A stretch of DNA of 5,087 nt. Origin: Nitrospirota bacterium. GTDB taxonomy: Bacteria > Nitrospirota > Thermodesulfovibrionia > Thermodesulfovibrionales > Magnetobacteriaceae. Both the position numbers and the translations under genes were made by a program. The notes beneath the pieces were generated by a model. The model saw nothing but the letters and a program-made list of their open reading frames with translations. It had not been told where the DNA came from and searched no databases. Shown here piece after piece: positions 1 to 5,056 of this stretch (its first letter is position 1; the number at the start of each line of letters is the position of its first letter). The DNA lies in NCBI GenBank assembly GCA_015232165.1, contig JADGAE010000160.1:1-5087 (forward strand), in the 5' to 3' direction.

Positions 1-20
1 CAGGGGCGGCTCGCCCCCTG
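1..20. repeat. Outer hairpin of the left repeat
   Basis: GGGGCG at 3-8 pairs with CGCCCC at 12-17 across a GCT loop, and CAG/CTG extends the stem with one bulged C. The same 15 bases as 1-15 occur perfectly inverted at 74-88, so the motif appears twice within this repeat. The equivalent hairpin in the right copy is at 5042-5056. There is no T-tract, so it is not a classical intrinsic terminator. Confidence 0.6.
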
Positions 21-139
21 CTGCGACAAGATTGCGCCTCGCCCCTCCCCTTGTGTGTGGGTCTGAGGGAGGAGGCGAGCCGCCCCTGGCACAAAAGGGG
101 CAAAGCCCTCCCTTCTTATACCCTGTGCGTAAGGTGAGT
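1..139 (-). repeat. Left copy of GC-rich inverted repeat flanking the operon
   Basis: This copy is the reverse complement of the repeat at 4975-5058. Bases 42-72 plus 100-139 align with 4975-5045 at 69 of 71 positions; the only mismatches are at 56 and 118. Perfect blocks are 119-139 (21 bp), 100-117 (18 bp) and 61-72 (12 bp). Bases 1-13 also match the outer end of the right copy at 10 of 13 positions. The left copy carries two stretches missing on the right: about 28 bases at 14-41 and 27 bases at 73-99. It contains several hairpins: 3-8 with 12-17, and 67-72 with 107-112 enclosing a small stem at 74-77/81-84. No coding sense is seen. It looks like a dispersed palindromic intergenic element rather than a gene. 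It may continue to the left of the window. Confidence 0.85.
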
Positions 140-174
140 AATTAATTATGGCCACGAACTTACAATTTTGGTTA

Positions 175-204
175 TTGTTTTAAATCGACCTATTTGTTTA
201 TAAT
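175..204 (+). promoter_or_regulatory. Candidate sigma-70-type promoter for the Hpt-gsp operon
   Basis: TTGTTT at 175-180 is separated by 18 bases from a perfect TATAAT at 199-204, inside an AT-rich stretch (about 140-260) that contrasts with the GC-rich repeat just upstream. A start of transcription would fall near 211, leaving a leader of about 50 bases before the first gene. It is the only good -35/-10 pair I see upstream of the operon. The -10 match is strong and the -35 match is moderate. Sigma specificity in the host is unknown. Confidence 0.5.
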
Positions 205-246
205 ATCTAAATGAAAACTACAACAAAGACTTGAGAGATATTTTTT

Positions 247-252
247 GGAGGT
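247..252 (+). promoter_or_regulatory. Shine-Dalgarno site for the Hpt-like gene
   Basis: GGAGGT lies 9 bases before the ATG at 262. It is a near-ideal ribosome binding site and fixes the start of the first gene. Confidence 0.75.
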
Positions 253-261
253 ATTGATTTA

Positions 262-573
262 ATGGGTACAGAGACAGAGAAGATTGTCGTAAGCGTAGAG
301 GCCAAGTTTCAAAAGCAGGTTGGCACGTTTCTTGAGAAGAGACGTAAGGATGTCTCAGAGATTGCCAGTGGTATTGGCAAAGGCGACTATGACTCTATCA
401 AGATGCTTGGTGCCGGGTTAAAAAAGATGTCCGAAGGCTTTGGCATGGAGGCCCTGTCACAGCTTGGACAGGCGTTGGAGACGGCCGGTGCCCTGAAGGA
501 CTCTGGAAGGATAAAGACCGTTGTAAAAGAGCTGACTGATTATCTCAACCGCCTGTCGGTAGAGTTTGTTTAA
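262..573 (+). CDS. Degenerate Hpt (histidine phosphotransfer) domain protein lacking the phospho-histidine
   Basis: This is a 103-residue soluble protein with no signal peptide or membrane segment. Residues about 24-100 read like a single Hpt four-helix domain of the RRxxD...LGHxLKGxGxxYGxxxLxxLGxxLExA type. Here the sequence has EKRRKD (25-30), GDYDSIK (41-47), the core LGAGLKK (49-55), EGFGMEALSQLGQALETA (58-75) and a YLNRL C-terminal helix (94-98). Hpt domains normally pass phosphate through the His of HxLKG. At that position this protein has Ala51, and the following LKG is LKK. It therefore cannot act as a normal phosphorelay carrier. It may be a phosphorylation-independent adaptor or inhibitor of a receiver domain, by analogy with plant AHP6, a pseudo-Hpt with Asn in place of His. 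The gene sits 96 bases upstream of gspI on the same strand, probably in one transcript. The fold call is by motif alignment made by eye. The link to secretion is inference. Confidence 0.75.
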   Translation: MGTETEKIVVSVEAKFQKQVGTFLEKRRKDVSEIASGIGKGDYDSIKMLGAGLKKMSEGFGMEALSQLGQALETAGALKDSGRIKTVVKELTDYLNRLSVEFV

Positions 574-604
574 GCCCTAAAGGGTACGGGACTCAAAGAC
601 GGGG

Positions 605-670
605 ATGCAACAGCTGGTGCAGCGGCAGTACGGACAATGTAGCAGGGATTATGCGATAGCAGCTCTTTAA
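605..670 (+). CDS. Possible 21-codon leader ORF coupled to gspI
   Basis: A short frame starts at ATG 605 (MQQLVQRQYG...) and its TAA stop at 668-670 shares its last base with the gspI ATG (TAATG). Only a weak purine-rich stretch (GACGGGG) precedes it. No good ribosome binding site lies just before the gspI start, so translation of this frame could deliver ribosomes to gspI. The peptide resembles nothing I recognise, and a 21-codon frame can occur by chance. Treat it as a weak candidate. Confidence 0.2.
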   Translation: MQQLVQRQYGQCSRDYAIAAL

Positions 671-1008
671 TGAAGAAAAACGGCTTCACCCTGCTGGAGG
701 TACTCATTGCCCTTGCGATCTTAAGTGGGGTGTTAGTTACGTTGATTAACACGTTAAACTACAATCTGGCCCTCCTGCAACGGCATGAGGTGATAACGGT
801 GGCGTCTTTGCTGGCAAAAGAGAAGCTCTCCGAGGCCCTGAAGTTGCGCGTAACGGAGGACGGCGGTAAGTTCCCTGTACCGTTTGAGGATTATGCCTTT
901 GAGTTGAGAAATCACGACAGTCCAATTCCCGATGTCGTGGTGGTGGAGATAACAGTGAGAAAGGCAAAGGAGCAGGTCGTTTTAAGGACGCTTTACAAGA
1001 AACAATGA
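670..1008 (+). CDS. gspI: Type II secretion minor pseudopilin GspI
   Basis: This 112-residue protein has a class III (type IV pilin-like) signal. The basic leader MKKNG is followed by FTLLEVLIALAILSGVL, so the prepilin peptidase would cut between Gly5 and Phe6 and N-methylate Phe6. Glu10, the conserved Glu at mature position 5, is present. Residues 6-28 form the hydrophobic helix that anchors the protein in the inner membrane and packs in the pseudopilus. The rest is a small alpha/beta periplasmic domain. LLAKEKLSEAL after the helix resembles the conserved A..KA segment of GspI. Length is normal for the family (roughly 110-130). GspI is the core of the GspI-J-K tip complex that starts pseudopilus assembly. 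The start is fixed by the leader; no strong ribosome binding site precedes it. Its TGA overlaps the gspJ ATG. Confidence 0.9.
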   Translation: MKKNGFTLLEVLIALAILSGVLVTLINTLNYNLALLQRHEVITVASLLAKEKLSEALKLRVTEDGGKFPVPFEDYAFELRNHDSPIPDVVVVEITVRKAKEQVVLRTLYKKQ

Positions 1009-1598
1009 GAGGGTTCACCCTCGTTGAGGTCCTGGTGGCAGTGTCTCTGTTTTCGGTGATATCACTGGCCCTATATAACACATACTTTTTGTCCGAACGG
1101 GCAATAAACGGTATGGACGACTACATGTGGAGGCTACAGGAGAGCCGGGAATTCCTTGAGACAATGAGAAAAGAGGTCGAATCCTCATTTTACGCAACCA
1201 ACAAGGACATGGGACGATTTAAGATAATCGACCGTGATTTCGGTGCACGACAGACGTCAGGCATATACATGACGACGTTTGCCGGGTCCGGGTCAGGTTA
1301 TAAAAAAGTGACCTATTACGTCGAAGAACGAAACAAAAAACTCTCTTTGTACAAGAGCGTCCAGCCCGCAGGGGCAAACGTCACCCCTGTTAAGGTCGAG
1401 GTCGTCGATAACATAAGGGACTTCACGGTAGATGTCTTTGACGACGGTTCGGCAAACAAGACCGCTCTCAGGACATGGGACACGGCGCTAAACGCCAGGA
1501 TGCCGACACGCATCAGGGCCACACTCACCATCTGTCCCAGAGACACCCCCCTGACCCTGTCGGAGACCTTTTATCCCAAGATAACCGGGAGGTTTTAG
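1005..1598 (+). CDS. gspJ: Type II secretion minor pseudopilin GspJ
   Basis: This 197-residue prepilin has a very short leader, MRG, then FTLVEVLVAVSLFSVISLALYNTYF. Cleavage is expected after Gly3, leaving Phe4 as the new N-terminus and Glu8 at mature position 5. The hydrophobic helix spans about residues 4-26. The helical segment ESREFLETMRKEVESSF (46-62) follows it, as in GspJ proteins, and the C-terminal part is beta-rich. The length fits GspJ (about 190-220) and exceeds GspI and GspH. The position between gspI and gspK supports the call. GspJ binds GspI and GspK at the pseudopilus tip. The gene starts inside the gspI stop codon (ATGA) with no strong Shine-Dalgarno, so it is probably translated by coupling. 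It ends at a TAG that lies next to the GGGAGG believed to serve gspK. Confidence 0.9.
   Translation: MRGFTLVEVLVAVSLFSVISLALYNTYFLSERAINGMDDYMWRLQESREFLETMRKEVESSFYATNKDMGRFKIIDRDFGARQTSGIYMTTFAGSGSGYKKVTYYVEERNKKLSLYKSVQPAGANVTPVKVEVVDNIRDFTVDVFDDGSANKTALRTWDTALNARMPTRIRATLTICPRDTPLTLSETFYPKITGRF
1587..1592 (+). promoter_or_regulatory. Shine-Dalgarno site assigned to gspK
   Basis: GGGAGG ends 8 bases before an in-frame ATA (1601) and 11 bases before an in-frame ATT (1604). It lies in the last codons of gspJ. No ATG, GTG or TTG in the gspK frame lies at a usable distance. This strong site is the main reason to place the gspK start at a non-canonical codon at 1601 or 1604. Confidence 0.5.
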
Positions 1599-1600
1599 TT

Positions 1601-2521
1601 ATAATTGCATTAGCGCAACCACTGAAACAGTCGCAGGGCACAATTGTCATCCTGACACTGCTGATCATGACCCTGTTGATAACGCTGATAGTGGAGTTTG
1701 CCTACAGCGTCTACGTGGGCACCAACCTGCTGTACAACCATCGTGACGGTCAGAGGCTTTCGCTTTTGGCCTCCTCCGGTGTTGAGATGGCGGTAAAATA
1801 TCTCCGGGACTATCTCAAGACCGTCAGATACACCACCTTTAATGCAACCACGCTCCCCGTTGGGCCGATTGTCCCCTCCAACGGCGCCGCACAAGAGGGA
1901 GAGGACAACCTCATCATAAGCATAAGGGACGAAAACGCCAAGTTCAACGTCAACTCGCTGATCAGCCAAAACGGAAAGACAAATGAAACGGCCCTCAAAT
2001 GCTTCAAACGCCTCCTGAAGAGACTCGAAATAAACCAGGACATAGCATTCTACGCGGCCGACTGGATAGACCCCGACAGGGAAGAACGATATACCAACTC
2101 AGAGCAGGATGCCAAAAACGAAAAGCTCTTCTCTACCGACGAACTGCTGCAGATCAAAAAGTTGACTGCAGATGACTACAAGAAACTCCTGCCATACGTA
2201 ACCGTCTATGGCGACGGTCTGATAAACGTCAACACGGCAGAGCCCCCGGTGCTGTACTGCCTGTCAGAGGATATCGACGAGGGGCTGGCCGGCGCCATAG
2301 CAGAATTTAGGAAAAAGACGCCGTTTGCGATCACCTCCGATATACAAAAGGTGGCCGGCATGGAGCACATCGGCAAGACCCTGATTGGAAGGATAGCAGT
2401 CAAGAGCGACACCTTTTCGATCACCTCCGAGGCATCCGGCAGCAACATGGTCAGGGACGTCCTGGTTACGGCCACCATGGCAGGTAGCAAGGAAACCGTA
2501 TTGTACTGGAAGGAGTTCTGA
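1601..2521 (+). CDS. gspK: Type II secretion minor pseudopilin GspK (non-canonical start)
   Basis: GspK caps the pseudopilus tip together with GspI and GspJ. From an ATA start the product is 306 residues. A short polar leader (QPLKQSQG, ending at Gly13) precedes a hydrophobic helix TIVILTLLIMTLLITLIV (14-31). Like other GspK proteins it lacks the Glu at mature position 5. Diagnostic motifs are DENAKFNVNSL (110-120, usually DExGKxNLNxL), DWIDPDRE (from 154) and INVNTAEPPVL (208-218). They mark the helical, SAM-like insertion typical of GspK. Length is close to the usual 300-330. The frame has no ATG, GTG or TTG between 1475, deep inside gspJ, and 1667, inside the membrane helix, so neither gives a proper prepilin. 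ATA 1601, ATT 1604 or CTG 1622 are the candidates. I chose 1601 for its spacing to GGGAGG. The TGA overlaps the gspL ATG. The identity is firm; the start is not. Confidence 0.9.
   Translation: MIALAQPLKQSQGTIVILTLLIMTLLITLIVEFAYSVYVGTNLLYNHRDGQRLSLLASSGVEMAVKYLRDYLKTVRYTTFNATTLPVGPIVPSNGAAQEGEDNLIISIRDENAKFNVNSLISQNGKTNETALKCFKRLLKRLEINQDIAFYAADWIDPDREERYTNSEQDAKNEKLFSTDELLQIKKLTADDYKKLLPYVTVYGDGLINVNTAEPPVLYCLSEDIDEGLAGAIAEFRKKTPFAITSDIQKVAGMEHIGKTLIGRIAVKSDTFSITSEASGSNMVRDVLVTATMAGSKETVLYWKEF
2510..2515 (+). promoter_or_regulatory. Shine-Dalgarno site for gspL
   Basis: AAGGAG lies 5 bases before the gspL ATG at 2521, within the last codons of gspK. It supports that start and efficient coupled translation. 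Confidence 0.65.
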
Positions 2522-3603
2522 TGAAGGTGGCATTTGTCACCCCCGGGGCAACCGGCATTGTCGTGGATATCTTCAAACGAAAGGCCTCGGTATACACACA
2601 CGAACAGACAATAAATCTACAGACTGATGGGGATTCCCTCAGACGCCTCAATGACTACATCGCAGACAAGGGGCTGACCTACTGTCTGTCCTTGCCGGCA
2701 GACGGCCTCAATTACAGGATAATAGAGATGCCGTTCTCCGAAAAGGACAAGATACGGCAGACCCTACCCTACGCCCTGGAGGGTCTCATTCGCGGCGCTT
2801 ATGACTCCTGCGTGGCCGACTGTATCGTCCTGGGGCAGGAGGGCGGTAGGTTTCAGATACTGGTTGTATACATCTACAAGGTGGTCTTACAGAAAGCCCT
2901 CTCGGAGTTAAAGGCACTGGGCATAGAGCCCAAGGTGGTGACATCGCTGGAGCTCAGGTACAAGATCAGCAAGTACTCAGTCGATGCCCTGTACGATGCC
3001 GTACAGTTGCCGGAGGAGTCACGTATAGACATGTGCCAGGAGGAGTTGCATATCCCCCTGATAAACCTAGCACGGGGCGAACTGGCATACACAAAGGACA
3101 TCAAAAGGACACTGAGGGGCGTCAAACTTGTCCTGCTTCTGATGGCGTTTGTCATCGTCCTTGTCGGTTCACATACAACCTACAAGATATATCTGGTAAG
3201 CAAACGTGTTGAAACGTTAAAATCATATATGCTTGGTTCATACAAGAAACTGTTTACCGGGGATGTCAGGGTCGTTGACCCACTATACCAGCTCAAGGCA
3301 AAGGTCAAGAAGATAAAGGAAGAGAGGGACTTTCTTGACGGCATATCCCCGCTGCAAAACCTCTCCGTACTGTCCTCGGTTAGCGCCCCCAATATCGTTT
3401 TGAGCGAAATAGACATGTCCCCCGGAAGGATGACCCTCAAGGGGGAGGCCATAAGGATATCCGATGTTGAACAGTACAAAGACAAGCTCACGGCTCGGTT
3501 GTCGGACGTAAGTGTAATGGAGACCAAGACTGCCGCCGACAACAAGGTCTCCTTCAACATACATGCCGGGACGGGGCCGCATCCGGAGGGACAGGGGCAA
3601 TGA
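2521..3603 (+). CDS. gspL: Type II secretion inner-membrane platform protein GspL
   Basis: GspL is a bitopic inner-membrane protein. Its cytoplasmic actin-like domain binds the ATPase GspE, and its periplasmic ferredoxin-like domain pairs with GspM. This 360-residue protein has a cytoplasmic part (1-202) with the typical segment MPFSEKDKIRQTLPYALEG (70-88) and PKVVTSLELRYK (136-147). INLARGELAY (181-190) follows, which matches the NLRQGEF-type motif found just before the membrane in GspL. A single transmembrane helix spans about 203-222 (LVLLLMAFVIVLVG). A coiled-coil-prone stretch (about 225-280) and a C-terminal alpha/beta domain complete it. Only about 35 residues separate TSLEL from INLARGEL, fewer than I expect, so the second actin-like subdomain looks reduced and the total is below the usual 380-420. 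The ATG overlaps the gspK stop, and the TGA overlaps the gspM ATG. Confidence 0.88.
   Translation: MKVAFVTPGATGIVVDIFKRKASVYTHEQTINLQTDGDSLRRLNDYIADKGLTYCLSLPADGLNYRIIEMPFSEKDKIRQTLPYALEGLIRGAYDSCVADCIVLGQEGGRFQILVVYIYKVVLQKALSELKALGIEPKVVTSLELRYKISKYSVDALYDAVQLPEESRIDMCQEELHIPLINLARGELAYTKDIKRTLRGVKLVLLLMAFVIVLVGSHTTYKIYLVSKRVETLKSYMLGSYKKLFTGDVRVVDPLYQLKAKVKKIKEERDFLDGISPLQNLSVLSSVSAPNIVLSEIDMSPGRMTLKGEAIRISDVEQYKDKLTARLSDVSVMETKTAADNKVSFNIHAGTGPHPEGQGQ
3585..3590 (+). promoter_or_regulatory. Shine-Dalgarno site for gspM
   Basis: GGAGGG lies 9 bases before the ATG at 3600. It favours that start over the internal ATG at 3702, which would remove the basic cytoplasmic tail. Confidence 0.6.
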
Positions 3604-4178
3604 CACGGGGCCGCAAACCATTTAAGTCGTCCTTTTTTAAGGGTGGACATATTATTGTTAAACATCTTGGGGATAAGCGGCTTAGGGGCAAGGTGGCGGC
3701 TATGTCTATAGGGGTTTTTCTAATGCTGCTCCTGCTGCTAGTCTCTATCAACATCCTTGGACACAGAACGTCCGCACTTAAGCGGACCGAGGACAGCCTA
3801 AGTCAATACAATGCCCTACTGGGCGAATACGAACAGCTCAGGGACGAGCAAGGTGCTTTCAGAAGAAGGGTGGGAGTCGGTGGGCTGTTGCAGGGCATCG
3901 AGGCTATCATGTCCTCTCTGGGATTGAAAGACAAGCGTTCAAACATTGCCCTCTTGGCCCAACGCTCATTTATGGAGTTCAGGGAGGAAAATGCCGAGAT
4001 TAAGATAAACGGTGTAAGCCTCAATGAACTGGTAAACATCCTGTATAAGATGGAGCATGACTCAAAAGGTCTTTTTATAAGGAGGCTGAACATGAAAAAA
4101 GGCTTTACCGACCCCTCTCGGTTTGACGTCACCGTGGGTGTGTCATACGTGAGCGAGGCCCCTGAAATAAAGAGATGA
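3600..4178 (+). CDS. gspM: Type II secretion inner-membrane platform protein GspM
   Basis: This 192-residue bitopic membrane protein lies directly after gspL and overlaps it by ATGA. A basic cytoplasmic tail (1-31, rich in Lys and Arg) is followed by one transmembrane helix at about 32-53 (VAAMSIGVFLMLLLLLVSI). A periplasmic coiled-coil-prone segment (about 55-92, TSALKRTEDSLSQYNALLGEYEQL) comes next, then a small alpha/beta domain (about 93-190) that fits the ferredoxin-like fold of GspM. GspM pairs with GspL, stabilises it and contacts pseudopilins in the inner-membrane platform. The sequence shows little motif conservation, as is normal for GspM, so the call depends on topology, length and position. 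The cytoplasmic tail is somewhat longer than usual. The TGA overlaps the gspN ATG. Confidence 0.8.
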   Translation: MTRGRKPFKSSFFKGGHIIVKHLGDKRLRGKVAAMSIGVFLMLLLLLVSINILGHRTSALKRTEDSLSQYNALLGEYEQLRDEQGAFRRRVGVGGLLQGIEAIMSSLGLKDKRSNIALLAQRSFMEFREENAEIKINGVSLNELVNILYKMEHDSKGLFIRRLNMKKGFTDPSRFDVTVGVSYVSEAPEIKR

Positions 4179-4972
4179 CAAGAGTCGGCAAGTCATTCAT
4201 CGTCGTCGTGATTGTAATAGCGGCTATTGCGGCAGCGGTATTTGGGACATGGATGGTCGCCATACCGGAGGACCTCATAGTCAACTGGATAAAGACCTCC
4301 GTGGAAAAACCATTTGTCCTGGAGGTAAACGACCTCAGAAAAGAGGCCCTTTTTACCGTGAAGATAAAGGACGTCAGATTGCTATTGTCAAAGAACAACG
4401 ACGTCCTCGTGCTAAATGACTGTACGATAAGGATCAACCCTGTTTTTCTGCCATTTAAAACCGTGAAGATGTCCTTTAATGCCGCCCTCAGTGGCGGCTA
4501 CATAAAGGGCGACGGCATTATAAAAAAAGACCTCGTCAGGATAAACGCAAACATGGATGACATTGAGCTTTCAGGGCTTAGTTACCTCAAGAGGTACTCT
4601 CTAAAAGGGCACGGCATATTTTCTGGGGACTTCACCTTTTACAAAGACACCGGTGAACTGGCATTTAAGATCAGGGACTTCACCTTTGGCGACATACACA
4701 GCCACGGCGTATACCTGCCGCTTAAGTACTTTAATGTGATAAACGGTCTGATTGTCCTGAAAGATGAACAACTGACAACGGAGTCCGTAACGTTCTCGGG
4801 AGAAGGCATCTACGCACGCATAAAAGGAAAGATCGCAAAAGGCTCTATCAACATGCAGATCGACGTCATGCCGGAGGACAACTTTCCGGATAAAGATAAA
4901 TTGGCCATTATAAAAAACTACGAGGTCTCACCAGGTGTATACTCGATAGAGATAAAGAAATGGCTTTACTAG
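4175..4972 (+). CDS. gspN: Type II secretion accessory protein GspN (AsmA-like type)
   Basis: This 265-residue protein has one N-terminal membrane anchor (about 8-29, FIVVVIVIAAIAAAVFGTW) and a long beta-rich periplasmic region of repeated short strands. Examples are DVRLLLSKNNDVLVLNDCTIRI, a GG.IKGDG turn (about 109-115) and FKIRDFTFGDIHSHGVYLPL (about 164-183). This matches GspN proteins of deltaproteobacterial and related T2SS clusters, which lie after gspM and resemble AsmA-like proteins. GspN is not needed in all systems and its exact role is unclear; interaction with other platform proteins is assumed. It overlaps gspM by ATGA and is the last gene of the operon. Its TAG is followed after 2 bases by the right repeat. 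The family call rests on position and architecture. Confidence 0.72.
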   Translation: MTRVGKSFIVVVIVIAAIAAAVFGTWMVAIPEDLIVNWIKTSVEKPFVLEVNDLRKEALFTVKIKDVRLLLSKNNDVLVLNDCTIRINPVFLPFKTVKMSFNAALSGGYIKGDGIIKKDLVRINANMDDIELSGLSYLKRYSLKGHGIFSGDFTFYKDTGELAFKIRDFTFGDIHSHGVYLPLKYFNVINGLIVLKDEQLTTESVTFSGEGIYARIKGKIAKGSINMQIDVMPEDNFPDKDKLAIIKNYEVSPGVYSIEIKKWLY

Positions 4973-5001
4973 TAACTCACCTTACGCACAGGGTACAAGA
5001 A

Positions 5002-5020
5002 GGGAGGGCTTTGCCCTCCC
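5002..5020 (+). terminator. Strong hairpin, possible transcription end of the operon
   Basis: GGGAGGGC (5002-5009) pairs perfectly with GCCCTCCC (5013-5020) over a TTT loop, 30 bases after the gspN stop. An 8-bp GC-rich stem here could end or stabilise the operon transcript. No run of T follows (TCAGAC comes next), so it lacks the second half of an intrinsic terminator. In the left copy the same stem is interrupted by the 27-base extra segment. Confidence 0.4.
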
Positions 5021-5041
5021 TCAGACCCACCCACAAGGGGA

Positions 5042-5056
5042 GGGGTGAGCCACCCC
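5042..5056. repeat. Outer hairpin of the right repeat
   Basis: GGGGTG (5042-5047) pairs with CACCCC (5051-5056) over AGC. It is the counterpart of the left hairpin at 3-17. The one differing pair is changed on both sides of the stem, so pairing is kept. Confidence 0.55.

Noticed and set aside
1..139. CRISPR array or tandem repeat in the GC-rich left end
   Set aside because: The repeated units are inverted and nested, not regularly spaced direct repeats with unique spacers.
211..234. ATG AAA ACT... seven-codon frame just after the promoter
   Set aside because: It is too short, starts at about the predicted transcription start and has no ribosome binding site.
575..588. CCCTAAAGGG as a terminator after the Hpt-like gene
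   Set aside because: Only 4 bp would pair over a 2-base loop, and no T-tract follows, so a stable hairpin is unlikely.
746..1081. 111-codon open frame on the minus strand
   Set aside because: It is antisense to gspI/gspJ, rich in Arg, Pro and Ser as expected for a shadow, with no ribosome binding site.
1475..1600. ATG at 1475 as the true gspK start, giving a 348-residue protein
   Set aside because: It lies deep inside gspJ and would put about 40 polar, histidine-rich residues before the prepilin helix, which blocks prepilin processing. The segment reads like an out-of-frame translation of gspJ.
2206..2601. 131-codon open frame on the minus strand
   Set aside because: It is antisense to the end of gspK, including the INVNTA motif, and the start of gspL. 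Composition is that of a shadow frame.
3180..3665. 161-codon open frame on the minus strand
   Set aside because: It runs antisense through gspL and gspM, whose frames have clear family motifs. No start signal or recognisable product is seen.
140..4974. Classical transposon with terminal inverted repeats
   Set aside because: No transposase, recombinase or passenger-type gene is inside, and no target duplication is visible at the outer edges within the window. The bracketed genes are ordinary secretion genes.
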